Source: Stromatinia cepivora (lineage: Eukaryota > Ascomycota > Leotiomycetes > Helotiales > Sclerotiniaceae). From it: a stretch of 64,000 nucleotides of DNA. A model generated the notes under the pieces. That model did not search any database. It saw only the letters and a program-made list of their open reading frames with translations, and had not been told where the DNA came from. Both the position numbers and the translations under genes were made by a program. Shown one piece after another: positions 32,668-44,915 of this stretch (position 1 is its first letter; each line of letters opens with the position of its first letter). Where the stretch lies: contig RCTD01000014.1 in NCBI GenBank assembly GCA_014898415.1, positions 310,001 through 374,000 on the forward strand, written 5' to 3'.

Positions 32668-35334
32668 AGGAGGCAGGCACCCGGAACTGAAAGCCGTGCT
32701 AGTCCTGGGCTGTTTAGATATTCATCTCATCTCAAACTAATACTAATAATACTAAAACAATCATTGCAATTCGCACAGTCACAAAAACCCATACTCTCTC
32801 AGATTTTCACCAAACACAGCGGTGGACATTTATTCACTACCTTCATATTCTTAAATAATTGATATAGAAAGCATATAGATCTATTTTTATATGATCTAGA
32901 AAGCAAAAATACTCGTAACAATGAGGTATTTATTACGAGGGGTGGTTGTTGTTATTGAATAATAAATAACTCTCATTAACCACTTCACAATATAAAGGCC
33001 TATATATATATATATATATTCATGTATATATAGAATATACTCATTCCGAATAATAAGAATAATATGATCAATATGATCAATTAGGCCAATTAGATCAAAT
33101 TGGACAATTTGGTCAATTAGGTTGCATTTGTCGAGTACTCAATATACACTCTCTCAAAGTAGATAACATCACAAAAAGTACCCGCTTCCAAGTAACACCC
33201 CGCCTCAAATGGTTCTAATCCTTAGATGTTATCCACTTTCAATCAATTTCAAAGGCAATTTTCTCCACATGAATTAGAAATATAGCAATTTGAATGCATC
33301 TCAATTTCCCATACACTCCCACTTGTTGACTTCAAGCTCTGACCAATGATAAAGGGGTCGTGAGAACAACTATGAAGTTTTTTTTTCGTATTGGTAAAAA
33401 GCACCTTGACCACTACCTGTACTATGAATACAGAGTTTAACGCTGCCTTGATGTTTACTTTGGAAAATCAGGTACTGTCAGATACTTATTTGTTTGTAGC
33501 TCACTCTCTTGGGCATTCATTCAGATGCTCTTAGACATTCAGGCCAATTTAGACATATAAACACTTTCATACATTCAAACCATTTCAAATAATCACCTCA
33601 TCCCAGACCTCATCTTGTGTATACCTCAAAAGCATGTCCATAACATATCCAAACACAGACGTTAACATCAAAGAATACATCCAGCGCCTCGGGAATCAAA
33701 ATCAACTAACCAGTACTTTGCATCGCCAAAAATTCGTATTCTAATTTTCTCCCTCTATCATACTCCGAGTCTCTTCCTCCAAGCTTTCCCTCATCCTTTT
33801 CCTAACCTCTCTCCGATACACTTGCATCCCCACCCTCCAAAATTCGCCTTAGGAGTTTTCTCCAGACTTTCATATAACCAACCCATTATCTGCATCTTCA
33901 TCTACATGGTCGTTATCACCAGTACAAACCCTGAATGATTTATTGCCATCCTATAGCATCTCCGCTTCTTCCGTCGTATCCAGTTCCATCCCATCCCATT
34001 TCTATAGCTTACATATATTATAAGCACCAACAAACATAAACCCTCCATAACTTCTCCTCTTCACTCTGCTCCCTTCTCTATTTCTCCAAATTCCAATCCG
34101 CTTCACTAGCATCGCCATCATAGCAAGTTCCCTAAAGTCAAAATCCACACCTTTCAACCTAAGCTTTTGTAAAATTTTCTCTCGTCGATGTCAAAAAATG
34201 AATAGAGCTCCAGTTAACTTGTACATCATAAAGCCCCATTTGATGACAAGTATGTATTAGTATTAATATCCCTCTCTCAAATATATCATATCTCACATCC
34301 ATTCCACGCTCCCCAGCTTTACTCGTCACCTCCTACCCCTACCCTTATCCCCACTCCCATCTCACATCCTCCACTCCACCAACTCAGCACACCAATTCCA
34401 CACAGCATCCTAAGATCAAACTCTCTACATCCACATCCTCAACTAGTTCTCAACAACCCTCACTTGGCCCATCCTCCCCTCCCAGCCCGCCCCCCCCAAT
34501 CTCCCTCCCAACCCAATAATAAAACCGCCATTAATATCCCTCGACCAAAAATCCCTGTATCATATATAAACACCGCAACACCGCAACATCCATTCACGCA
34601 CACCAAAACATTAACCCCACAAACTCCAGTACACACATTCAGATCAAAATCAAACAAGAGATCTCCCAATATCATAAACTTAGATTGCACCTCACACCTC
34701 ACAAAAAACCACATAAGCCCCACAATACATTCAAAAAATCGCACAACTAGAAATTGTATATGAATACATATTTGCATTCCCACATTGCAGAATCCCAGGA
34801 AGGAAAACGGGGAAAAATAAGAACGTTTAAGACGAATAAATCAAAGAGAAGCGAAGAAAGGGGCTAAGAGATCAATGAAGTAGGGAGGAATGGTATGCGG
34901 TATGCACGGTACGTACGCACACCTTACCTCTGCGGACTATTAGCGAGTTTGAGGATGGAATTCTTTACTGCGTTTTACTTTATTAGATTGGCGTGGTAAA
35001 GGCTATGAGCTGTAACTTAACTCAGAAGGAACATTTGGAAGATTTATTGTGTTATAATATTGAAGATACTGAAACATTCAAAGGTAATAGACGATCGCTT
35101 AACATATTTAAACAGCTGGCAAGATGCAAAAAAAGAGGTATTTTATAATCATTATCCGACCCGTCAAACCTCCCTAAACCCCCATATCATTTCCTCCATT
35201 CTGATCAATCTCGCCATGTAAACTCCTAAAAATCCCTTTCCCAGTTCAGCCTCCGATAATTATTGCGACGAGGCCTTTGATAAGATCCAAGACCACAAAT
35301 CCATTTCAATGCCTGACTCCTTTCCATTTGTGAC
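32668..35334. other. Gene-poor intergenic region (2.7 kb)
   Basis: Low-complexity AT and pyrimidine-rich sequence. It holds a (TA)n run at about 33001-33019, repeated GATCAAT/GGTCAATTAG units at about 33065-33120, and a C/A-rich plus strand from 33600 to 34800 whose long frames are compositional artefacts. No gene recognised. Confidence 0.45.
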
Positions 35335-36429
35335 TTATGCTTTATCTTCCTTGACAATATCTTCGTAAACGGGAGGTGGGCCTTGATGTTGAATGAGGCC
35401 TTTGTCTTCCTCGATACCTTCCTCGACAACGAGTTCTTCTTGTTGAACCTTAGTGTATTGGTTTTGAGATCCTCTACGGAACAATAGACGCCACATGAAG
35501 ATAACAACGTGACCAACAATCATGCCAACAAGACTGGCAGTGATTCCAGCAACGACTCCAATGATGACTGGAATAACGATGTGTAGGACAACACCTCGCA
35601 AGAATCTGGTGATACCGTGGTGTTTGTGAGAAAATCTATGAGGTCTACCATGTCCTCCATGATGACCATGAGGACGTGAATGTCCATGACCTTGAGGTCG
35701 GTTGTTGTGAGAAGTTGGGTGAGCTTTGCCACCACAGCCTTTCTTGAGAGCTGAAAGTTTATCTTCAATAATCGCTCTCCATTTGCAAAGCACCGTTGTA
35801 CATTCTTGTCCATCATCGGCTGGATTAGTTAGATGGCTCTTTGGTGGTGATGGTGTAACTTTCGCATCGCCAATCATCAATTTTCCACTTGGTGTTGTAA
35901 GAATCTTGAGTTCGATATTATCAACGGTATCCACGAATGTATTACCAACTTCGATAATTTCAAGAGTTGCGATGAACAAATCAATTTGATCTTGCTTGGA
36001 ATATGATATTGGCTTGTGGATGCGTAAAGCATAACCTAGGTCGGGCTCTGCAGCTTGAACCCATTTGTTTTCTGGTGTTTTGATCATTTGTGGAGCTGTA
36101 AGACGTTCGAGACTGGATTCCATATCGATGGGATAGAATTGGAGTCCGTTCAACAGAATACGATCGAGGCCATTATCGTGTGAGACTGAGAAATTGAACA
36201 TGAGTCTATTTAATCCATTCAAATCGTGTCGACCTCCTCGTACATCTTGGGCAGAAATTGGACAGCCAGGACAATCGACAGCCAACATTCTACCCTCTGC
36301 CTCGATGGCGGCGTCGAAAGATAAGGCATTTACGACATCGCTATCAGATTTCGAGATGGTTGGAGGAAGTAGAAATGCTTGGCTGATGGTTGCAAGAGTA
36401 AACCCCGCTCCGAGTGTGATGAAGCGCAT
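35335..36429 (-). CDS. Secretory-pathway single-pass membrane protein, His-rich, with cytoplasmic PPxY motif (364 aa)
   Basis: A single exon of 364 codons. Residues 1-18 are a signal peptide (LGAGFTLATISQAFLLP). The lumenal or outer part contains a CPGC pair near 54-57. A Gly/His/Arg-rich linker (about 235-272, GHGHSRPHGHHGGHGRPH) precedes one long hydrophobic segment at about 278-313. The cytoplasmic tail of about 50 residues is acidic and carries PPVY (about 352-355), a PPxY site of the kind bound by WW domains of Nedd4/Rsp5 ubiquitin ligases. I do not know the family by name; the pattern of conserved-looking Cys and hydrophobic residues suggests a genuine fungal family. A TATA-like AATATATATT lies about 70 bp upstream (36495-36504). 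A role as a membrane cargo adaptor for ubiquitination is inference. Confidence 0.85.
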   Translation of the reverse strand: MRFITLGAGFTLATISQAFLLPPTISKSDSDVVNALSFDAAIEAEGRMLAVDCPGCPISAQDVRGGRHDLNGLNRLMFNFSVSHDNGLDRILLNGLQFYPIDMESSLERLTAPQMIKTPENKWVQAAEPDLGYALRIHKPISYSKQDQIDLFIATLEIIEVGNTFVDTVDNIELKILTTPSGKLMIGDAKVTPSPPKSHLTNPADDGQECTTVLCKWRAIIEDKLSALKKGCGGKAHPTSHNNRPQGHGHSRPHGHHGGHGRPHRFSHKHHGITRFLRGVVLHIVIPVIIGVVAGITASLVGMIVGHVVIFMWRLLFRRGSQNQYTKVQQEELVVEEGIEEDKGLIQHQGPPPVYEDIVKEDKA

Positions 36430-37600
36430 AGTGAGGTGGATCGGTAGATTGGGTATATCGTGGGGTTATTGCTATGTTGATTCTCGTGAAAGGAAATATA
36501 TATTCTCGAGAACCAGTAGACCTGCTACTTGATTGTGAGGTCTTTGGGATAATGCGAAAATAAATGTGAGTGAGTCAGTGTAGGTTTGTTGTGTTGGATG
36601 GTGAAAAGACGAAGAGTGAGTTATGGTTTCATATCAAGCCTGAGAGTCTCAAAGGGTCGAATTGAAAGGAAGCGACGGGGATCCACTAATGGTACACAGC
36701 CTCCATTAAGTGTAACTCTGAGTCAATCAAACCGGATTTCTGGCTAACATACCGAGCACGGGGTTTTAGTCTAAAAAGGATATGATTCGGCACAGGTTTT
36801 ATGAATAAGTGAGGCTTGATACTTTGCAGAGCACGGAATGTGGCTGGTGATCACGTGGCTACCGATAAGAAATGATTTTATAATCGTTATCAACAAATCA
36901 AGCGAACATAGGGAGCAAATAACTTCCGGGTCGCCGATCTATATACTGCTACTGTAATGCTGGCGGCGGTCTGTGTCCTCTCAGGGAAGAATGAATCTGG
37001 ACTTGTTGGATATTTGTCCTGCAAACACTTCGACCTCAACAATCAAACCTTGGATGATTCTTTTTTACTATTTTTTGCCACTATTTTCTCCATATCTTTT
37101 TCTTGCTTTGGACATTTAGCTTTTGTATTTCCGTACATTCGGTGTAGCAAAACTCGATAGCAGCGAGACTGACTCGTCCAAGCAATGGGTAAACCCCACT
37201 GAAAATCCCAACTATATCCATTCTTGGTGGGGAGAGTGGGAGCAGAGATGATGTCAACAACCCTTGGTACATGAATAGGTAGCTATCATTTCTGTTTTCA
37301 CTCCTCATTCAAGTACCAAGGACCATACTTCAAACTAAAGTATCAATTTTCTTGGAATTTTACTTTCTTTTCACAAGAGCATTCACTGTCATACAAACAT
37401 TTTTATCTTCCAATTGAACTTCCACCAAATATATTTTGTATATCGTGAACTATTTAGGGCCCTCTTTCTATAAGATCCTCCCAATCTGTCAATTAGACTG
37501 GCTCCTGAAGACTATTTAGCTTGATTGCTGTCATTTACATCTTTTTGTCTTCGTTTGTGTATATTTGCCTTCTAATATCAGCTTCACAATCATATCGATA
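36430..37600. other. Bidirectional intergenic region
   Basis: About 1.2 kb between divergent genes, so it contains both promoters. The last 250 bp before 37601 are pyrimidine-rich, as in leaders of fungal genes. No open frame of note. Confidence 0.45.
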
Positions 37601-38906
37601 ATGTTCCGAACACAACTTCTTCGAAACACAGCTCGTGTTGCCAGAGCTTCAACAAAGGCAGCTTTACCTCGCACATTACCAGCTTTATCCTCGAGACCAA
37701 TTCACAGCACAGCTTCCCTTCGTGAGAAGATTGATGATCCACCCCACGAAGGTTCCTTTGCACGAACCGATTCCTCTGTGCATGTCGAATATCCAGAAGA
37801 GCATGAATTGCCATCCAGTAAACCGGTACAAGGCAGAGGTGGACTCCATTTCAAGCGTACACTTGCATCCTTCTCTCTAGAAGGTAGAGTTGGTGTCGTC
37901 ACTGGAGGTGCCAGAGGTCTGGGACTTGTCATGAGTCAAGCCATGGTTATTAGTGGTGCTGATATTGCAATTGTCGACATGAATAGTATGTGCCATCTAC
38001 AAAATTGATGGCAGCATCGTGCTAAAAAGAAAACAGAGGAGGAAGCCGAAAAGCAAGCAGGAGAACTCGTTGCTTCATTCAAGAGAGAAAACCCAGGAGC
38101 AGAGAAGTAAGAACTTAATTCTTATTCTTAACATCATATCACGAAGGCTTACAGATCGTTCTAGTGTTCCCAAGGTTACCGCTCATTACGCAGATGTCTC
38201 TTCCCAAGAATCCGTCGATGCTGCCATTGCCGAAATTATCTCACAGCATGGAAAAATTGATAATTTAGTGACATCAGCTGGGTTCACAGAGAACTTCGAG
38301 GCCATTAATTACCCAATTGACCGAGTACGAAAACTGTGGGGTGTCAACGTGGATGGAACATACCTGTTTGCAATTGCGGTTGCAAAACACTTGATGGAGC
38401 GTAAGGCTCCGGGAAGTATGGTGTTTATTGGCAGTATGTCCGGTGCCATTGTCAATGTTCCACAACCCCAAGCGCCGTATAACGCAGCCAAGGCTGCTGT
38501 CCGACATCTTGCCTCATCCTTGGCTGTAGAATGGGCTCACGCTGGCATCCGAGTCAACTGCATCTCCCCTGGATACATGCTGACTGCATTGTAAGATTGA
38601 ACCCCAGAAAGACCCCGTGGGGGTGCAAGTTTTCCATGCAAGCCAATGCTAATTACGGAATCAAATAGAACCAAGAAAATTTTGGATGAAAACCCAGATT
38701 TGAAGAAGCAGTGGACTTCCCTCATTCCCCAGGGTAAGATGGGTCAACCAGAAGATCTTATGGGAGCCGTCACTTTCCTCTCGTCAGACGCATCTAATTA
38801 CGTTACTGGAGGTAAGAACATTCTTCTCCGCACATCCTTTTGAGCCAATTTGCTAACAAGATCTACAGCCGATTTACGAGTAGACGGAGGTTACACCCTC
38901 ACTTAA
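37601..38906 (+). CDS. Mitochondrially targeted short-chain dehydrogenase/reductase (polyol dehydrogenase-like), 353 aa
   Basis: Five exons: 37601-37985, 38037-38106, 38165-38590, 38669-38811 and 38869-38906 (1062 nt). Residues 1 to about 42 are Arg/Ser/Ala-rich with no acidic residue until the end, a typical matrix-targeting sequence. The Rossmann cofactor motif TGGARGLG is at about 101-108, TSAG at 188-191, and catalytic Asn 213, Ser 244, Tyr 257 and Lys 261 (YNAAK). The C-terminus ADLRVDGGYTLT is standard for classical SDRs. Closest groups I know are fungal D-arabinitol 2-dehydrogenases and sorbose reductases, so oxidation or reduction of a sugar alcohol is likely; the exact substrate is unknown. 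Intron 2 must use the acceptor ending at 38164, because the one at 38154 would create a stop. All splice joins keep phase. Confidence 0.93.
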
Positions 38907-39975
38907 TGGATCCTCATTCTTCAACGAGTCATCAAATATTTTTTATAGCGCATTTTCTTATGTTCACAAAAAGCATAGACTTTGACTTATGGCTCTTTCC
39001 CCTTTCAACTCGGCTTAATGTAGCATGAAAGATTTATGAAATTTCTCACAACAGCAGGCATGAGAATTTTCATTCGGCGTGATTAAGGTTACTGCGCCCA
39101 TTCATCACTTGTCATGTGTGTCACTTGTGTAACCCCTCAAAATGTCATGAATTCATCTCCATACCTTAATGCATACATGTACTCCGTAATTCATTACGAC
39201 ATCACATGTAACTAACTCCCTGCCTACCTCTTCCTTCCCTTGCCTTGCCTTCCCTTTTATAATCCAAAATACAATGTAAACAGTCCGGGCTACAACAATA
39301 TATCCCATTGAAATCCCATCACACACATATACATACATACCACAACACTGACTGACTGACTAATACAATAGCAAAACCCATATCTCCGAATGAAGAATGA
39401 ATTCGTGATAGGACCCTGATGATTTGGGTTCTTTTGTGGTGGCTTTTGCTGAGAATTACGGGATGAGATGGAATACGATGTGATTCTAAGGAGCGAATAT
39501 GTAAATATAGACATAGACACAGATACAGAATCCAAATAGATAGATAGAATAGCTCGTATTGCCTTTCCTTGCCTTGCCCTGCCTTGCCTTGCCAGCTTAC
39601 TTACCCTATCCAAGGCGCTCATCGGGTTCTTGTAAGTAGGTAGATAGATAGGTAGATATGTATATATTTATATACCAAGAAAGAAAGTTTCCACGGCTGA
39701 AATGTGCAAGGTGCAAGGTGCAATGTGCAATGTGCAAAAAGAACCCCAGGAAAAGAGATGCAAGCAGCGTGGGAGGAAACTCGGCTGACTTGTTGTTTTC
39801 TCTTTTCTTCTTTTTTCTTCTTTCTTTTTTGGGGGGGAGATAAGAAGACCTAGGAGTCTTGAATGAATGGAGTGAATGGAGTGAATATTCATACCGTGGA
39901 TGAAATAAATTGTAATTATATCCAAATCTCAAAATCTTCCGACTTCGATTTCTAAGCGGGTAGTAAAGTATGAAG

Positions 39976-40013
39976 GAGGGGAGGGGGGAGGGGGGGGGGG
40001 GGGGGGGGGGGGG
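39976..40013. repeat. Poly-G tract (24 consecutive G) with preceding G-runs
   Basis: GGAGGGGAGGGGGGA leads into an uninterrupted run of 24 G at 39990-40013. Such a run can form stacked G-quadruplexes and is prone to slippage. Its true length in the genome is uncertain because such runs are often mis-sequenced. Confidence 0.9.
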
Positions 40014-40029
40014 TCATCTAATTATCTAA

Positions 40030-40083
40030 TCTGAAATGTGAAATGTGAAATGTGAAATCTGAAATTTGAAATTTGAAATTTGA
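40030..40083. repeat. Heptanucleotide repeat TGAAATN (about 7 copies)
   Basis: Successive units CTGAAATG, TGAAATG, TGAAATC and TGAAATT follow each other just beyond the poly-G tract. The units differ at the last position, so the array is older than the minisatellite at 9601. Confidence 0.8.
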
Positions 40084-41698
40084 AGAGAAAGATTGAGAGG
40101 TTGGAAAGTAAGATCTTAATAGCTACCTAGGCTAGGTACTGTACTTATTGTCAGAGGTAAAGTGGAAGGTTGGAGAGAGTAAGAGGGGTGATTGTTGGGT
40201 CCGGGTTGGAAGATTTGGAAGAGAAAGTTATATTCAATACCTAGGTACGTATTGAGGGTTGATTAATTAATATTGTTTTGATCTGGGTTGGAGGATTGAA
40301 GAGGGGGCGATTGTTGATTCTGTGTTGGAAGATTAAAACATATCAAATAGTATTGATTATCAACTTTTGGATTCAGACATTGAAAAAAAGGTGGTTGTAG
40401 AATCTCAATTGGAAAATCAAGAGTGTTTTGTTACAAGCCCCGCCATTAGAAGTTTCATCGTCGTCTGTGAGTGTTCAAAGAGGAGGAAACCTCCAAATGC
40501 CACTGTAGAAGGCACGCATGCCTATGCCTGGTAGGTAGGGTAGGTATTTTACTAGATTAGGAAATCCGGATGTTTATATGTTTATGTTTGGTTGGCGAAC
40601 TGATATTGATTGGTTCACATTGCGTTTACCTGGTGTCAGATACAAGGCTTACTATACTTTTACCGTTTTTGCAAGCCTCTGTATAATCAAACTGATTTTG
40701 CATTTTGCAGTTTGCAGTGAGAAAATCAGAGGTGACGAAGTAGCTCTCTGCCATGAGAAATCGAGGCTCATGTAGGCGGAGCTCATACTCAATTTCATGC
40801 CTAGGGAGGTATTGATGCCCAATCCAGGGCTATTATTAACGCCCGCTACTCCGTACCTAGACAAAGACCGGAGGCCGAGAATGAAAACACGTTTCTAGAA
40901 GCATTGAATAAGAAGGAACCCAGAAGGATAGAAGGATTTTTTTTTCTTGCGTTTTCTTGGTCCGAGTAACTTATAAGTGAGACATTGGTGGAGCATGGAA
41001 GATAGAAGGCGTGCGTGGTAAGGTATGGAAGGAAAAAAGAACAAGGGGCGGCTCGGCGGCATGGCTCTGGATGTTTTCCCCTGAGTTTGCTTTGTTTTGT
41101 TTTGTTAGGATTTTAATGGCATGATATGATCTCGAAGGGTTTGGGCTCGTTGTTGGCTTCTTTTCTTCTTCTTCTGAGACACTAGAAAGTAATTTGGTTG
41201 ATCTAGTTGATTGTGGGCTCGAAAGATCGAGAGACTCAAGAGATTTGAAACACGCGGGATGGGTGGTTGGATATGAAAGATCCCATTGTTCGCCTAGGTA
41301 TCTCAAAAGTGATGAATGAGGCTTGAGGCTCGAGTAATTCCCAAAGGTTTGATGTATGGGTTGTCCTGTTTTAGTACGGCACTACTCCGTAGTTATTTAT
41401 TTCATCGTTGTTCGTTTGTAATGTAAGTCATGTGGAGTCATATAGAGTGGGGTCCAAAATCCGGGGGTTCGGTAAGTTTGGTTAGAAGATTAATATGCAA
41501 TATAAAAAGTTTTATAAGGGAGGTTATATCTTGGTTCATTTCCGTCCTTTCTATGGTTAATGACAAAGGGTCGTACAAGATCACAAGAAGTTGTTTGTTT
41601 GTTGGTCTCGTGATGGTTACTCTAGATTGTTAGATATATTTGGGGAGTACAAATATCATACAAATATCAAAATATCATCCATCTCCAGACCAGTAACA

Positions 41699-41869
41699 AT
41701 GAGCGTCACACGACGTTTCCTTAAATTGAGGCGGAGAGATAAAAAGAGGTCAGATGTTCATAAACGGTTCCGTACTTGGATATCGGAAAGGCTTCCGCGA
41801 TATTTTGAAGTATTGCAATGTATAAAGCGTGACGGAAGTTACATTGAAAGGTATCGATTAGGAAGGTAG
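41699..41869 (+). CDS. Hypothetical small basic protein (56 aa), weak
   Basis: The ATG has a good context (ACAATGAGC), and the frame encodes a strongly basic 56-residue peptide (MSVTRRFLKLRRRDKK at the start). No family is recognised. A GTAGGT donor-like site overlaps the end, so it could be the first exon of a longer gene, but I found no convincing next exon. Listed only because it is better formed than other frames in this 6-kb gap. Confidence 0.18.
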   Translation: MSVTRRFLKLRRRDKKRSDVHKRFRTWISERLPRYFEVLQCIKRDGSYIERYRLGR

Positions 41870-43411
41870 GTAACTTTTTCATGTTGTGCTGATGAGAGCT
41901 GAGATTTGTTGTCGCATGGAGAATGCGTGTTTGTTGGGATTATTTTCTTGGATGGAAAGGGTTGGCCTTGTCTGATTCGTTTCTTTTGCCTCTTTTGCTT
42001 TTGCTTTTCCCTTTACTTGTCTCGAGCTTGCTTGCTTGCTAGGTTCTAAAAACCAAGCAATGACTCTTTCGTGATCAGTGATTAGATGTGCTTTCCCACG
42101 GTAATGCAAATACCAGAATCCCACGATAGCGGTGAGTCCGAATAGTCGAGTAAGACTGAGTAAGGTACGGTACAAAGTCTGCCAGCTGTAAGACTTATAA
42201 GACAATGTACCATGAGTATAATACAAGTGCGAGACTGACAACGAGAGAACTAAGAGTCGTGTCGGTAGATTGTCACTGCTCGGGGCGGTTTCAAGGCTAG
42301 AAACCCGCCTCGCGTTGTATTCCATCCATTTTCCTTTGCCTCGTGCATCTATGCATGTCGTAAAACCCCTGAATATACATGGAGCAAGCTAGTAATTTGG
42401 TATTTTGCCGGATCCAGAAGCAATATAGTTATTATCGATTTATTCGATACAACAACAATTGCAAAATGGTATTGAACATATGTAAAAGCAGGCATTGAGC
42501 CGTGTCTCCTACACGAACCAAAGATGCAAATGTTCTATATTGAGACAAAAGATGAAGATATTCGTGTTCAATCTTATCTCATCTCATCTCATCCCCTCAA
42601 CTTCACCTGCATCGATCTTCCGATGGACAGGTGGTATTATAAGATTATGTATAACACTTCAAGGCTTTTCAGCCGTGTAAGGGTGGAAAATGTATACAGT
42701 ACAACCTCATATTGTCTGTAGAATGGCTGGATGCTCTTTTAGCAATTCATAAGTCACGAGTCGTTGCAATTGCCGCTCAACACGGCATGCTTCGTGTTGC
42801 TTGTGGTACTAGGATTTGGATAGAGATCCTCGGGCCCATAAAAGACCTTTCAGATTCATCACTAAAGTAAGGTGGAGGGAAGAACTTTTCAATCGATGTT
42901 GTTATGTCTACGGATACAAATGAAGCAAGATTGTGAGTTCCAATGTATGTCCCATATACTGTAGTTATTCTTGGTAGTTAGAGTACATACATACGAAATG
43001 GTTGTGACAATTGAATATTCTTGGCAAAGAAAAAGAACATACATGAGTGGTACCGGTAATTCAAGGATGTTTGCATCCTGGAAAAGAGGCAACGGTTTTT
43101 TGTTTACGGAGCACACCTCCTCCCTTACCTTATTCTATGTCTTCTTTTGCAATGTCTCTATCTCCGCCGCATTTATATCAACGAATCACGATATCGATGA
43201 TATTCAAATCTCTTCATGGAGAAGCTAAGCTGATGGCCGAGTAGGATTGATAAGAATCAACGAACCCTGGCTTGGGCTTAAGTTCTGTACTAAAAGCACC
43301 AGCATCGGCTACTCCCTTTAAGGTTCCCACCGTTTTACTCCGTAATTTGATTAAACATAATGTCCCGTCCAGAACAATAAATGATTGTTTTGTGAGTGTG
43401 TTGCAGAACGG

Positions 43412-43485
43412 TAAGAGAAGAGAAAGAGAAAGAGAAAGAGAAAGAGAAAGAGAAGAGAAAGAGAGTGAGAGAGAGCAAAGCAGAG
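43412..43485. repeat. GA-rich microsatellite (GAGAAA)n
   Basis: Repeated GAGAAA units run into GAGAGTGAGAGAGAGC. Purine-only on the plus strand for about 70 bp. It creates artificial Glu/Arg-rich and Ser/Phe-rich frames on the two strands. Confidence 0.85.
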
Positions 43486-44915
43486 AGGAGGAGAGAAGGG
43501 TTAGGCTCCTTGTTACATAAATTCCTGTTCGTCACATTACCATTATTACTCGAAGGTCTTCTTCCGATAACCTTTACTTTATACAGTAGTGTACCGTCTA
43601 TACATGATGTAAAAGGCCAACTCAAAAAGTCTCAAACAACAACAGTGACCTTGTCAGTCATAATCCACTTTATGTGAGATCTACCAAGCTCGATTCTATT
43701 TCGTCCCAAATCGGTGTTGTCTGTCCATCATATCATCCATATATGTAGGTACTTTTTGACTTACCAAACTTGTCACAGCAAGGTTTACAATAAATATCCT
43801 TCCTTATTATACTCTTTTGACTTCCCGAGTCTAATTGCCGATCGACCCAACACCAGTCTCATCAAACTCCTTGAGCTAATCATCTAAATTAGGGATTTTG
43901 AAAAGTTTACCTATAATTGGTATCTACTACCTACTACCTATCTACCAGCTGTGCAGAGTACTTGTTCTAAACGGAGATCAAAACATACCGTACATACCTA
44001 CCTACGCTTTTTCGCATTTTACGTGCGTGCTCCATATCTATTACTCTACTGCACGAAGCCAAAGCAGTGTCAGTCCCGTGCACATTATTCTTTCCACTGG
44101 AGAAGAAAAAAATAAAAAAATTTAATAATTTGATTTCATAATACCGTCTGTACTTATCCAAACCTAATGGAAAATTTTATCTTTTCAACTCAAACCTTTC
44201 CCTTGATGGAAAGTTAATAAGTTGTCCCTTCAAATCCCGACGAACAATCCATATAAGTCAAAGCCAAGTCAATGTTTACGGCCAAAGATACCTCCTCACA
44301 TATAATTTCTATTCACATACAATAACTCTCTTACAACTGAGGAGGAATATCATATCCCAACTTTTTCAATTTTAACTCTGTGTGTCACATCACATATTCA
44401 TAACATTCATTCATACATTCATTCAATCATTCACATATTCAACAAATTCTCATTCCTCGGATCAATTCCGAACCAGTAATTTTTGTCAATTTTAACCAAC
44501 TCCTTGGGTACGTATAAATGATACACATAACAAAAACCTTAATTAGCCTTCATCTTCTTTCTCCAGAAGCACTTCTATTTTGAAAAATTTCAAAGACCAA
44601 AACTCATACTATCTTTCTTAGCTTCATTAGCTTTATTTTTCCCATCACCCATCAATATCCTGGATCTCTTCCTCATCAGCCTTGGTCCTTGTCCTTTTAC
44701 CGAATTACTTGTTACGAAATCCCGTCCTCTTTCACAGTCAGCCAAAAACTCAATATTGATAAAACCTTAATTCCTTACTTTGTTTTTCAGCTCTCTTAGC
44801 TGTAAAAACCGTCTTTCCCATTCACAGTGACGCAGCAACTTCTAGGTAGGCTAGCTGCCTGCCTTTGAAGAGCTGCAGTCACTCTACAACTTTCGGTTCT
44901 GGCGACGTCAAGAGG

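Larger units (their letters stand above)
38907..44915. other. Long gene-poor intergenic region (6 kb)
   Basis: No recognisable gene apart from a weak 56-codon frame at 41699. It holds CCTTG repeats (39225-39255 and 39558-39595), a CT-rich tract (39800-39830), a 24-G run, GAAATNT repeats (40030-40083), a GA-rich microsatellite (43412-43485) and four TACTCCGTA motifs (39180, 40847, 41393, 43336). The last kilobase is AC/T-rich and probably leader and promoter of the gene at 44916. Confidence 0.5.

Noticed and set aside
34460..34783. Overlapping plus (99 codons) and minus (107 codons) frames
   Set aside because: Strong C/A strand bias creates both; neither has protein-like features.
36481..36515. 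TTCTCGAGAA as a heat-shock element upstream of the PPxY gene
   Set aside because: Spacing of the TTC and GAA parts is 4 bp instead of 2, so it does not fit the element.
41879..42325. 148-codon minus-strand frame with two hydrophobic stretches
   Set aside because: No recognisable family, no clear promoter, Lys/Ala and Ser low complexity; probably chance.
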